Part shown: piece after piece, positions 28,580-37,820 of the stretch
Layout: each line of letters opens with the position of its first letter
How positions within the stretch are numbered: the first letter of the stretch is position 1
NCBI RefSeq assembly: GCF_007860135.1
Contig: NZ_SJPV01000005.1
Span: 287,376 to 351,375, forward strand
Source of the DNA: Novipirellula artificiosorum
GTDB taxonomy: Bacteria > Planctomycetota > Planctomycetia > Pirellulales > Pirellulaceae
Reading direction: 5' to 3'
DNA length: 64,000 nucleotides
Position numbers and translations under genes: made by a program
The notes under the pieces: model-generated
What the model was told of the DNA's origin: nothing
What the model saw: only the letters and a program-made list of their open reading frames with translations
Databases searched by the model: none

Positions 28580-29776
28580 ATGATTCGAAAAATGCCGCAA
28601 GTGCTGCTGTTGATCGAATCATCTCGTGCCTATGGTCGCAACTGCTTGATGGGCATTGCTTCCTACATGCGAGCTCATGGACATTGGCACGTGCTGCATT
28701 TGGAGCGAGGCCTGCAAGAAGATGTTCCTGCCACCGTCGAACGCCAACGCTTTGACGGGGTGATCGCGCGCATCGAGAATGCCAAGATCGCTCAAAGCGT
28801 TGAGCGTTTTGGAGTACCAACGGTCGACCTTCGTGGTCTGTTCCACCCGCGCCGCGGCGTTTGTTTCAATACCGATCCCAACGCCTGTGCAGCGATCGCC
28901 GTCGAGCATTTTCGACAACGAGGCTTTCGCCACTTGGCCTACTGTGGTTATGAAGAGGTCGATTTTTCGGATCAACGACGCGATGCGTTTCTCAATTGCT
29001 GCGTGGAGCTCGGAATGATCCCCAACGTGCTTTCCTCACAGCGAAAGCCGAAGCAATCTGTGGGTGAGCACCACGTCGATACGCTCGGTCGGGAAGCGCA
29101 GGGCGAGTCCGACGAGAAGGAGATCGCGCAGTGGTTGGCAACACTACCAAAACCCGTTGGTGTTTTCGCTTGCAACGACATGCGAGGCCGACAAGTGTTG
29201 GGCGCCGCGTCACGGGCCAACTTTCGAGTTCCCGATCAAGTCGCGGTCCTGGGTGTCGATGATGACGAAGTGATTTGTGATCTTTCGAATCCTCCACTCA
29301 GCAGCATTGAACCCGACGCACATCGCATCGGCTTTGAAGGAGCATCCCTGCTCGCGCGTCTGATGTCGGGCGAAATCCTCCAATCGACACACTACCTTAT
29401 CCCCCCATCGCGTGTCACCGTCCGCCGGTCAACCGATGTTTTGGCCGTAGACGATCGAAACCTTGCGGAAGCGATTCAGTTTATCCGAACTCATGCCTGT
29501 GAAGGGATTGGCGTCACGGATGTAATCGAAGCAACCGCGATCTCTCGAGCCACGCTCGAGCGTCGGTTTCGTGATTCGCTAGGGCGCAGTCCGCGAGAAG
29601 AAATCGAGCGGGTCCGGATGGACCGAGTCCGAATGCTCTTAGCAGAAACCAAGTATGGTCTCGAACAAGTCGCTTCCCTGACCGGCTATCGAACCGCCGC
29701 ACATCTGGTGACCGCGTTTCGCCGCCACGAAGGTTGTACACCAGGTCAATACCGCAAACCCTTCCGTGATAGATAG
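28580..29776 (+). CDS. xylR: XylR-type AraC family transcriptional regulator
   Basis: The 398-residue regulator starts at the ATG at 28580. It has an N-terminal LacI/periplasmic-binding-like domain (MPQVLLLIESSRAYGRNCLMGIASYM, FRHLAYCGYEE, VFACNDMRGRQVLGA, VAVLGVDDDEVICDL), then a C-terminal AraC DNA-binding domain of two helix-turn-helix units (VIEATAISRATLERRFRDSL and LEQVASLTGYRTAAHLVTAF). Length and layout match E. coli XylR (about 390 residues). It probably senses a sugar and switches on the divergent DUF5107 - porter - GH2 operon. An ATG at 28502 would add 26 residues without family similarity. Confidence 0.9.
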   Translation: MIRKMPQVLLLIESSRAYGRNCLMGIASYMRAHGHWHVLHLERGLQEDVPATVERQRFDGVIARIENAKIAQSVERFGVPTVDLRGLFHPRRGVCFNTDPNACAAIAVEHFRQRGFRHLAYCGYEEVDFSDQRRDAFLNCCVELGMIPNVLSSQRKPKQSVGEHHVDTLGREAQGESDEKEIAQWLATLPKPVGVFACNDMRGRQVLGAASRANFRVPDQVAVLGVDDDEVICDLSNPPLSSIEPDAHRIGFEGASLLARLMSGEILQSTHYLIPPSRVTVRRSTDVLAVDDRNLAEAIQFIRTHACEGIGVTDVIEATAISRATLERRFRDSLGRSPREEIERVRMDRVRMLLAETKYGLEQVASLTGYRTAAHLVTAFRRHEGCTPGQYRKPFRDR

Positions 29777-30145
29777 GTCGTGCAGTTGCCGGGAGAAACG
29801 GAGTCGAGCTCTGCAGAGGTGCAACTTGACAAGGGATATCCCGGTCGACGGTGCGCCAAGGGTGCTACCGATTCCCGGCGGACGACCGTCCGTCGGGCAC
29901 TCTTTTCTAAGAGATCATTGGACACCGGAGCCATACCTCCAAAAAACCTCGAGTCTGGGTTCCGCGCGCTTCCGTCGGATGAGCCAAAAAATTGACTGAC
30001 TAGGGGCATAAGAGTACGATTTCCGCATTACACCCCTGCTCACCAGGGGATGACTTAGTTGTTCTGGCATTAAAAAAACAGCCCTCCCACCCATCAACCC
30101 TCGGACTAACATGGATTCTTCACTCGACGACTAAAGCCCACTACC
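29777..30145. other. non-coding stretch after xylR
   Basis: No reading frame here has recognisable protein sense. It separates the regulator gene from the decayed gene region. No terminator hairpin stands out. Confidence 0.35.
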
Positions 30146-30327
30146 ATGTTCTCATCCAAATCATACCTAGCACTCGCCTTCTTGGGCCTTGCTGCCACCG
30201 AGCAAAGGAATCGCAATCTTTGGAACGATACAAGCTTGGAAACGTGGCGTATGGCGAGAACATAGACGCTATTGTGCAAAGGATTGACGCTGCAATCGAC
30301 TTGTCGAGAGCGACGGGAGACGACTGA
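30146..30327 (+). pseudogene. decayed small exported protein gene
   Basis: Frame 2 from the ATG at 30146 gives a signal-peptide-like start (MFSSKSYLALAFLGLAAT) that soon hits a stop at about 30263-30265. Frame 1 between about 30200 and 30327 gives a protein-like ending (AKESQSLERYKLGNVAYG, then VQRIDAAIDLSRATGDD and a stop). The two halves fit a single gene broken by a frameshift, probably with an internal deletion. I do not recognise the family. A real short gene in either frame is less likely. Confidence 0.45.
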
Positions 30328-30434
30328 AAGCGAGTACCCATCGCATGCACCCGAGCATGCGAGTGGCCGGTGTTGTAATTGAGAATCTTTCGCGCGTGCC
30401 GGATGACGCGAACCGTTCCCCGAATGATTTGTGC

Positions 30435-30748
30435 ATGCCCAAAGAATCACATCAAAATCCCTACGAAGCCACAAGCAATGTCGCGAATCCGCCGACGGAA
30501 AGACCCTCGGTACCGTCGTTGCGACATAGATGATCGCCGTTGGATTCGCATTCATCGGTCTGTTTGTTGGTGGGCTGATTGGATCGATTGCTGGTGTTGG
30601 TTTAGCCGCACGATGCCAGCAGCAGGTGGCGAACCGTCCGATGCACGCGAGTGAGCTTTTGTCGGACATTCTTCACAGTCATTTAATCGATGATGGACCG
30701 ACCATCAAATCGCTTTACGCTTGCTTGTGCACACGAAGCACGACATAG
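30435..30748 (+). pseudogene. NPYE-type small membrane protein, split by a frameshift
   Basis: From the ATG at 30435 the frame reads MPKESHQNPYEATSNVANP, then PTERPSVPSLRHR and a TGA at 30531-30533. An ATG sharing four bases with this stop (30530) opens a second frame with a clear transmembrane segment (MIAVGFAFIGLFVGGLIGSI) that ends at 30748. NPYE followed by a Pro/Ser-rich linker and a membrane helix is the layout of many short planctomycete proteins. One missing base near 30530 would restore a single protein of about 104 residues. Two coupled genes sharing ATGA is the alternative. Confidence 0.5.
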
Positions 30749-30941
30749 GCTATTTTCAGGGGAAACCACACGGGCCGTGCTCGGTGACGCCGGTCGTAAT
30801 CGAGCGAAAGCCACTAACCCCTGGAGTTTTGACATGAACCTGCGTGCCGTGATTTCTGCCGCTTGGGTGGTCGCAAACTTGCGGCGTGGTATCCGATGCA
30901 TGTAAGATGCGTACCCATACCATCCACGCGAGGGCGGCGGG

Positions 30942-30977
30942 TCAAGTCAAGCGGTCAGGTCAAGCGGTTTGACTTGA
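30942..30977. promoter_or_regulatory. 9-bp inverted repeat upstream of second sulfatase
   Basis: TCAAGTCAA (30942-30950) and TTGACTTGA (30969-30977) are reverse complements around an 18-base spacer that itself holds a GGTCAAGCGGT direct repeat of the flank. It lies about 100 bases before the sulfatase start. The TTGACTTG core also occurs in the 18-base array at 28271-28324 upstream of the DUF5107 gene, so a shared regulator is possible. Between 30749 and 31076 I see no gene; a 23-codon frame at 30834 looks vestigial. Confidence 0.35.
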
Positions 30978-31076
30978 GTCTTTCACGCGGCCTCGGTGAT
31001 GGCTACCGTCCTGCAAGCCAATTTGTCCTTCACATCCACCCCTTTCCAGATCCTCCACTCAAAACGAGCCCCTTCC

Positions 31077-32498
31077 ATGCGATCCCGTTGCCTCCTCCTC
31101 TTAACGACGCTTCTCTGCGTCACGCTCAGCGACTCACTCCAAGCCGCTGAAAAGCCGAACATTGTGTTCGTCTTTGCCGACGACCAATGCTTTGACACCC
31201 TCGCATCCCTGGGGAATACCGAAATCCAGACGCCCAATCTGGATCAACTCGCGAGACGAGGCACCACGTTCACGCACAGCTTCAACATGGGATCTTGGAG
31301 CGGTGCCGTTTGCGTGGCAAGTCGCACCATGCTGAACACCGGTCGCTATGTTTGGAATGCCAATGCGGTTTACAACAACTCGGAACAGGAACGCCGCGAA
31401 GGACGGTGGTGGAGCGAGATGATGAAATCAGCCGGCTATCGCACCTACATGACCGGAAAATGGCATTGCAAAGCCGATGCGAAAAAAGCCTTTGACGTCG
31501 CTCGAGACGTTCGACCGGGGATGCCCTCGACGGTCCCACAAGCCTACGACCGACCGGCCGCCGACGGCAGTGATCCTTGGTCCCCTTCGGATCCAAAGTT
31601 CGGAGGTTTTTGGGAAGGCGGAACGCACTGGAGCGAAATCGTTGCCAACCATGCCGATGACTTCCTAAGCGAAGCGGCTTCCCGCGACGAGCCGTTTTTC
31701 ATGTACCTTGCCTTCAACGCGCCGCACGATCCACGTCAATCACCGCAAAGCTACGTTGACCGTTACCCCGCGGATTCCATTTTGATGCCGCCCAATTTCC
31801 AACCGCTGTACCCCTTTGCCAAAGAAATCGGTTGCGGGCCAACCCTTCGCGATGAGAAGCTAGCACCGTTTCCACGTACGCCACATTCGGTTCAAGTCCA
31901 TCGCGGCGAGTACTACGCCTTGATCACGCACACCGATGCGATGATTGGCCGAATTCTTGAAGCGATCGAGCAAACCGGAAAAGCAGAGAATACTTGGATC
32001 TTCTTTACCGCGGATCACGGACTGGCATGCGGCCAACATGGGTTGATGGGAAAACAAAACATGTACGATCACTCGGTGCGTGTTCCCTTTATCGTCGTCG
32101 GCCCAGGCGTGAAAGCGGGGGAACAAATCCATCAACCCATCTATTTGCAAGATGTGATGCCGACGACGTTGGAATTAGCGGGAGTGGAAAAGCCAGCGCA
32201 TGTCGAATTTCAATCGTTGCTACCCACGCTTGCGGGCGAGGAAAGACCTCGCCAACCCATCTATGGATGCTATCTCGACAAACAGCGCAGCATCCGCACG
32301 GACCAGTACAAACTGATCGCCTATCCCAATGCCAATGTGGTCCGATTGTACGACCTACAGCAAGACCCGGATGAGATCACGGATCTTGCGGGCAAGCCAG
32401 CGATGAAAACAACCGTCCATCGATTGTTTGCCGCATTACAAAAGCTGCAGAAATCGATGAATGACGATTTGGATCTCAGCCATCTCGCCGTCGAATAG
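31077..32498 (+). CDS. secreted sulfatase with CxAxR active-site motif
   Basis: The 473-residue protein starts at the ATG at 31077, which opens a signal peptide (MRSRCLLLLTTLLCVTLSDS). The sulfatase fold is clear: FVFADDQCFDTLASLG with metal ligands Asp35-Asp36, TGKWHCKADAKKAFDVARD, and FFTADHGLACGQHGLMGKQ. The formylglycine site is VCVASR: Cys79 is present but the usual proline is alanine, a permitted but less common variant. Its last 23 bases overlap the convergent photolyase gene. Together with the sulfatase at 18534 it frames the GH2/porter operon, which suggests a sulfated glycan as substrate for the locus. Confidence 0.92.
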   Translation: MRSRCLLLLTTLLCVTLSDSLQAAEKPNIVFVFADDQCFDTLASLGNTEIQTPNLDQLARRGTTFTHSFNMGSWSGAVCVASRTMLNTGRYVWNANAVYNNSEQERREGRWWSEMMKSAGYRTYMTGKWHCKADAKKAFDVARDVRPGMPSTVPQAYDRPAADGSDPWSPSDPKFGGFWEGGTHWSEIVANHADDFLSEAASRDEPFFMYLAFNAPHDPRQSPQSYVDRYPADSILMPPNFQPLYPFAKEIGCGPTLRDEKLAPFPRTPHSVQVHRGEYYALITHTDAMIGRILEAIEQTGKAENTWIFFTADHGLACGQHGLMGKQNMYDHSVRVPFIVVGPGVKAGEQIHQPIYLQDVMPTTLELAGVEKPAHVEFQSLLPTLAGEERPRQPIYGCYLDKQRSIRTDQYKLIAYPNANVVRLYDLQQDPDEITDLAGKPAMKTTVHRLFAALQKLQKSMNDDLDLSHLAVE

Positions 32499-33990
32499 TC
32501 GGCGGCTCAATGGGATGGTCTTGTTGCATGGGACCGAAACGCAGTAAGTATTGATCCATTCTTAGTTTCCGCTTGGCGCTGTCGCTGGTCATGTACCGGA
32601 CACTGCCAAAGATGGGCCGTTCCGGTCCCCATGCTCGGTCGAACCGACCGAGCACCCAAAAGATGCCGTTGTAGGAATTGGGGTCGCGTCCATCGAGTCC
32701 GTATTTGTTGTTCAGCTCTATCATCACGGACAAGGCTTGTTCGGGACTCCGCGTCCATTGCAAGATCTTCTTACCCCATAGCATCCGCATGTAATTGTGC
32801 ATCACTCCGGTGCGAACGATTTCCCGTTGCGCGGCGTTCCAAATCGGATCGGCTGTGTTGGCATGCTCGAGTTGCTCAAGATCGTATTGCTCTGGACGTG
32901 GATCCGCTGCGTGCTTCCGAAGCGTTGCCAGCGCCCAATCGGGGAGCGAATCAAATTGGTCATAGCGGTCGTTTTCGCGAAACGTCCGATTGAACCCCAT
33001 CTCACGCCACGTCAACACTTGATCCAAGAACGCCTCAGCCGGCTCGGTCGTGTTCCAGAAACCGTGGTTCTTTCCATTCGCCGGCGACGCCATGTCCGGC
33101 GTCCAGTCTTCGTGGTCTAAGACGCGCTGGACCATCTCGTGCGCTGAGATATGCCCAAAGTGCAAATGCGGGCTGAGCCCCGTCGTCGCGGATTCGTTCG
33201 GGTGATTACGGTCCTCGTTATAGCGTCTTAGATCGTTCTTGAGGAAACTCGCCAAACGTCTTCCCGCATCGCGTGCACCACCCACAATCGTTTCGCTGGG
33301 TTTGACATCGTGATCCATCGGAATGGAGTCAAGTCCCCCGCTACGGAGCAACGAATCGAGGTCTGCGGCAGGCCAGCGCTTCAGAATCGAGTTTGGCAGG
33401 CCAATCGACTTGGGCAGCTTAACCCGTGCAAGCGGGTCCTTCTTCGGCATCTCCAATAGCACGTCAAGAATGTTCTTTTGCATCCAACGGCGGTAACTAT
33501 GAGCGACCGTGAACGTGCGATCGGGGCTTCGCAGCGGCATCACACCGTTGCTGTCGACCAACTCCAACCGAGCGGGGATGCGACGCTTGACCGCGCGGAT
33601 CAGGTCGGGCAGAAAAAAACAGGGATACTCATCCGTCACGACCGTGCAGGATCGCTTGGCAAGCGTATAAAGAAGCGGGGATGCGACTCCGGGCGTGGGC
33701 TCGACGTAGGGGTAGTAAACCACCTCCTTGCCCGCAAGAGCCTCTCGGTTGTCTCTCATCCCTTCGATCACAAACCGATGCATTCGGTCGCTTGCCCATG
33801 GATATCGCACACGCAACGGCTCAAAGATGACAAGCGGTTTCCCGAACTGCTTCGCTTGATCGACCGCATGTTGTAGGGCAAAGTTGTAATGGGTCCGCCG
33901 GTTGGCGATCATCCAATAAAGCACGTAGTCGCCGTCTGCCCTGACCGGCGCGTCATTCGCATAGGAGTGTCGACGAGCGGGGATCGTCAT
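32476..33990 (-). CDS. phr: class II deoxyribodipyrimidine photolyase
   Basis: The 504-residue enzyme repairs cyclobutane pyrimidine dimers with light, using FAD. It starts at the ATG at 33990 (a TTG three codons upstream is the alternative). The N-terminal domain has YVLYWMIANRRTHYNFALQ, the class II signature region. The FAD domain has TGLSPHLHFGHISAHEM, the class II active-site block NTTEPAEAFLDQVLTWREMG, RTGVMHNYMRMLWGKKILQW, and LDGRDPNSYNGIFWVLGRFD. Length is slightly above the usual 450-480 residues because of N- and C-terminal extensions. It overlaps the sulfatase gene by 23 bases, tail to tail. No regulatory site is evident. Confidence 0.95.
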   Translation of the reverse strand: MTIPARRHSYANDAPVRADGDYVLYWMIANRRTHYNFALQHAVDQAKQFGKPLVIFEPLRVRYPWASDRMHRFVIEGMRDNREALAGKEVVYYPYVEPTPGVASPLLYTLAKRSCTVVTDEYPCFFLPDLIRAVKRRIPARLELVDSNGVMPLRSPDRTFTVAHSYRRWMQKNILDVLLEMPKKDPLARVKLPKSIGLPNSILKRWPAADLDSLLRSGGLDSIPMDHDVKPSETIVGGARDAGRRLASFLKNDLRRYNEDRNHPNESATTGLSPHLHFGHISAHEMVQRVLDHEDWTPDMASPANGKNHGFWNTTEPAEAFLDQVLTWREMGFNRTFRENDRYDQFDSLPDWALATLRKHAADPRPEQYDLEQLEHANTADPIWNAAQREIVRTGVMHNYMRMLWGKKILQWTRSPEQALSVMIELNNKYGLDGRDPNSYNGIFWVLGRFDRAWGPERPIFGSVRYMTSDSAKRKLRMDQYLLRFGPMQQDHPIEPPTIRRRDG

Positions 33991-34021
33991 GGGTAGCAAG
34001 GCTTTCGTAAGGGAGAGTGAA

Positions 34022-37000
34022 TCACAGACGCGATTCTACAGCTTCTTCGTGTCGTAATTTGGCGATATCCAAACCATCCATCGAGCGCACATGAAGATCT
34101 CGCTGAGGAAAGGCGATCTCAATGCCATGCTCACGAAAAAGATCATCGATCGCCAGATGCAGTTCATGGCGCAAACGACGAAAATTCGTCAAACCATTCG
34201 TAAACACCCGCAGCTCAAAATCGAGCGTGCTTTCCGCAAAACTCGAGAACACCACGACGGGTTCGGGGTCGTCGAGGACCAACGGGTTGGCTGCGGCGAC
34301 TTCATAGAGTAGTCGAGTTGTCAAGCGAGTATTGCTGCCGTAAGCGACGCCGACGGTCGTGGTCAACCGCAAACTCGGATTGCTGAGCGTCCAGTTGACC
34401 AAGTTCCCGGTCACAAATTCTCGATTGGGAACGATCAGTTCTTTGTTGTCCCAATCCAAAATCGTTGTCGCTCGCGTCCGGATCCTCGTTACCGTACCGG
34501 TCACTTCCCCAATGGTCACCGTGTCACCGACTCGCGCGGGACGTTCAAAAAGCAAAATGATTCCCGAGACGAAGTTGGCAAAGATCTCTTGTAGCCCGAA
34601 GCCCAAACCAACACTCATAGCCGCGACCAACCATTGAACGCTTCCCCAACTCACACCCAAGTAGTGAAACGTCGCGATCGAGCCAACGACGATCATCAGA
34701 TACCGCGTCAAGGCGCTCGCGGCATACCGGGCACCCGCATCGAGCGGCAAACGCTGCAGTAGCGTGATGTCGAGCAAACCCGGAATATTGCGTGTCGCGA
34801 CGACCGTTAAAACAGCCGAAACGATCGCAAGAATCAAATCACCAAGGGTGACGTAGACGGGACCGGAATCGGACTGAGAGGACTGAAGAACATTCTCCCA
34901 AAGCTCGAAGCGGTTGATCACTCCCAACGCGGGAACAAACTCGCTCCATGTCAGATACAAACCGAAGGCACCGAGTACGATCGGGATGAACCGCAAAAAA
35001 CTCTGTGCTTGGCGATTCAAGTCGGACAACTGAACGTGCCCTGCGCTTTCGATCATTTCTGCGGCATCCGACGGCATTTCGGCCGTCGATTCGCGAGCGT
35101 GTGCCAATGCCGCTCGTCGTTCTTTGGCTCGCGCGATCGCGACACGGCGGTAAGTGATCAATAGCCAACGAAACAACAAGGCGCGACCAAAGATCAGCAA
35201 AGCAACAATTGCCGTCGAGACCGCAAAACGCCATGACAACTGCACAGCGGCGTAGTGGTAACCTGCCAGCGAACCCATCAGCAGGACAAGCGGAACCAAC
35301 GACAGCAATGGGACCAGCGACACGCCCAAACGAGCCAACCAGGACTGCGAAGTCGATCCGATCCGAACCATAATGGCGCTTTTGGGACCGACCCATGTCC
35401 ACAACACCCCTGCGGCGGTGACCATGGCAATGGCGAATGCTAAACGACCGAGCGAAGCAATTGTCAGCTCGTCCGCCAACAATTCGGTATACACGACCAG
35501 CACCGAACAGGGGACAATGACCCGAGCGCTCCATACCAAACCACGGCGCAACACATGGTTGGCTGCCAAATCCCAATCGAAATGGTCTTCTGCCAGCCCG
35601 TCGCTGCGAAAGACATGACGAACGAAGTCGACGCCATAGAGACACACGCCACCGATGAAGAACGCTTGGCCAAAGTAATAGGGATTGGCACCGATGGGCG
35701 ATCCTTTTGTCAACCGCCATCCGATCCAAAGAAACAGCAGTGCCGCGGGGGACGCGATCAGTGCCGTCATCATCACCGCGTTGGCAGTCGGAGCAAATTG
35801 GGTCGCATTGGGGCGTGACGCTTCGTTACCCAGACGGCTCAGTTCCCGTTTGATTCGTCCGCGAGAAACCACCAACCATCCGAGCAAAAGCCAAACCGCG
35901 ATCGAAGCCACGGGCTTCTCAACAACGTCCTTGCGCAGCGTGTCCGTTGCCCGGCGAAGCGTCGTGGGATTAGCGAGTTCCAGCAACAATTCAACCGCTT
36001 CGCCGGCAAGACTTAGCGACATCGGCGTGGTGCTAGGGACCCATAACACATGCTCGGAAACAAATGCGGCTTGCTTGTCGATCAATTCGGCCAGGTTCAC
36101 TTCTTCGGACTCAAGGTTCATCAGCCGGTTGAGGCGTTTCCGAGCAATCTCCGTCAACTCGCGATAAAGGTTTAATCGATCGTTAAGGATCTCGCGAAGC
36201 TGAGACTCAACGTTCTCTCGATTCTTTTCAGTGACTTGAAGCGGTGCTTTTTTTAGTGCCGCGTCGACGGCCGCATCGAGATCAAGCAGGTTTCGACGCT
36301 CTTTCTCCCACTTCAAAATATCAACCGTCAGATCGCTTACCGTTTCACGGCGATCGATCGAGTTTTGATGATACTTGCTGGTGCTTGGTAGTTCATGCTT
36401 CTGAGTGCGAAGTACCAATCCGATTTGCTCGGAAAACTGTGCCGCCTCGGCCTGTTTTCGCGTTTCGGCATACAACGCCTCCTTGGCAAGATAGTCTTCG
36501 CGTCGTTCGATAATTTTGATGCGATCTTGCTCAAGACTGTCAAGCATTTGGGTCTTTTGCTCGGCAAGCAGCGAGTTCAACTCGGCTTCCCCTTTGATCG
36601 GCTCGTCCATCACTGCAGCAGCAAGCCGAGCGAGGTCGGCCTGTTGTTCCGCAGCCGCCTTTTCGGCTTTCGCTAGCGCCGCTTGCAATCCTTCCACCTG
36701 CTTTTGCTTCAGCAATTGCTTGCGTCCGGTCGCGTCCCGCTGAATCGATAACAACCGCTGTGCATCCTCGGCAACCCGGCTTTCCGTGTCGTACAGTTTG
36801 AGTTCCTGCTGCAACTGCGAGACTCTGGCTTGTACGAGCGATTTTCGCGCATTGGCAAGCGCGTCTTCTGTCTCGGCCGCGGGAATTTCTGCTAACTGCT
36901 TTTCCGCTTCGGCAAGCGACGACCTTGCAGCGGCCGTCAGGGTTGGCAGGTCCGCGATTCGCTTGGTCCAGCGGTCGACCTCTTCGGTGAGCGTTTTGAG

Positions 37001-37678
37001 TTGTTGATCCAGCGTCGCCAAGTCCGCAATCGCTTGACGATGATGATTGCGAAGTTCGTCGAGCGGAAGCTTCGAGTGTTCGGTTGCTTCTTCGGCGGAT
37101 TTCGCGGACAGTTTCGCCAAGTCGGCCTGCGCAGCGTTGATCTCCTCCGGCGCCATCGTCGCTTGGCGCTCGAGTTGCTCGATCCGCTGCGTCGACTGCT
37201 TCGCTTCCTCCAACCGTGTGAGTGCCTTTTTCAGCTGGTCGGTGATTTGCGTTTTGGAAGCATCGTCGAGATCGACCGATGCGGTGACCTGTTGAATCCG
37301 CGTTTCCAAGTCCGCTTTGGTGAGACGCGGGAGGACCGTCGGCACGACGAACTCCGCTACCGCTGGCGTGGACTCCGCTGCCGCTGGCGTGGACTCCGCT
37401 GCCGCTGGCGTGGACTCCGCCGCTGGCGCTGCGGAAGAGACCGGCGACACCGATTCGGGGGCCGGAGACTCCGCTCTGCCGCTCGGCTGGTTGACGGTTT
37501 CTGTTTGGCTCGGTCCGCTAAGCTGAAGTGGCGAATCGGTTTGGGCAACACCCGCTACCCCCACCCACAAAGTGAGAACAAAAAAAGCGGACCGCGACAG
37601 CTCCCGAAAGCAAAGGCGGTGACGAATCGACGGCCAGCCGATTCGAATCGAGCGAAAACAATGCAAAATGAACTCCAT
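34022..37678 (-). CDS. large mechanosensitive channel, MscK/MscS family, with coiled-coil periplasmic domain
   Basis: The 1218-residue protein begins with a signal or anchor helix (FFVLTLWVGVAGVAQ), then a low-complexity Ser/Pro/Ala segment with AAESTPA repeats. A long coiled coil of about 450 residues (ETRIQQVTASVDLDDA to ARKRLNRLMNLESEEV) is predicted to be periplasmic. About ten membrane helices span residues 590-1010. The MscS pore and beta domain follow, with SVGLGFGLQEIFANFVSGII near residue 1026 and RPARVGDTVTIGEVTGTVTR. This is the architecture of E. coli KefA/MscK. It protects against hypo-osmotic shock. The repeated AAESTPA block is encoded by a 21-base tandem array. Confidence 0.92.
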   Translation of the reverse strand: MEFILHCFRSIRIGWPSIRHRLCFRELSRSAFFVLTLWVGVAGVAQTDSPLQLSGPSQTETVNQPSGRAESPAPESVSPVSSAAPAAESTPAAAESTPAAAESTPAVAEFVVPTVLPRLTKADLETRIQQVTASVDLDDASKTQITDQLKKALTRLEEAKQSTQRIEQLERQATMAPEEINAAQADLAKLSAKSAEEATEHSKLPLDELRNHHRQAIADLATLDQQLKTLTEEVDRWTKRIADLPTLTAAARSSLAEAEKQLAEIPAAETEDALANARKSLVQARVSQLQQELKLYDTESRVAEDAQRLLSIQRDATGRKQLLKQKQVEGLQAALAKAEKAAAEQQADLARLAAAVMDEPIKGEAELNSLLAEQKTQMLDSLEQDRIKIIERREDYLAKEALYAETRKQAEAAQFSEQIGLVLRTQKHELPSTSKYHQNSIDRRETVSDLTVDILKWEKERRNLLDLDAAVDAALKKAPLQVTEKNRENVESQLREILNDRLNLYRELTEIARKRLNRLMNLESEEVNLAELIDKQAAFVSEHVLWVPSTTPMSLSLAGEAVELLLELANPTTLRRATDTLRKDVVEKPVASIAVWLLLGWLVVSRGRIKRELSRLGNEASRPNATQFAPTANAVMMTALIASPAALLFLWIGWRLTKGSPIGANPYYFGQAFFIGGVCLYGVDFVRHVFRSDGLAEDHFDWDLAANHVLRRGLVWSARVIVPCSVLVVYTELLADELTIASLGRLAFAIAMVTAAGVLWTWVGPKSAIMVRIGSTSQSWLARLGVSLVPLLSLVPLVLLMGSLAGYHYAAVQLSWRFAVSTAIVALLIFGRALLFRWLLITYRRVAIARAKERRAALAHARESTAEMPSDAAEMIESAGHVQLSDLNRQAQSFLRFIPIVLGAFGLYLTWSEFVPALGVINRFELWENVLQSSQSDSGPVYVTLGDLILAIVSAVLTVVATRNIPGLLDITLLQRLPLDAGARYAASALTRYLMIVVGSIATFHYLGVSWGSVQWLVAAMSVGLGFGLQEIFANFVSGIILLFERPARVGDTVTIGEVTGTVTRIRTRATTILDWDNKELIVPNREFVTGNLVNWTLSNPSLRLTTTVGVAYGSNTRLTTRLLYEVAAANPLVLDDPEPVVVFSSFAESTLDFELRVFTNGLTNFRRLRHELHLAIDDLFREHGIEIAFPQRDLHVRSMDGLDIAKLRHEEAVESRL
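37351..37430 (-). repeat. 21-bp in-frame tandem repeat inside the mechanosensitive channel gene
   Basis: The unit CGCTGGCGTGGACTCCGCTGC occurs at 37361-37381 and 37382-37402, with partial copies on both sides. It keeps frame and encodes repeats of AAESTPA just after the signal segment. The number of units may vary between strains. Confidence 0.9.
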
Positions 37679-37820
37679 GACTCATCACTTGTTGGGGCTG
37701 TCCCCGAACAGGCGACTGTACGACAATCGGACTTGCACCGCTGTATACACCCAACCAGCCATGCCGTGAAGTGAGTGAGTGGATTCGCTCGACCAACCAA
37801 CGATTCGGAGAAGAAACAAC

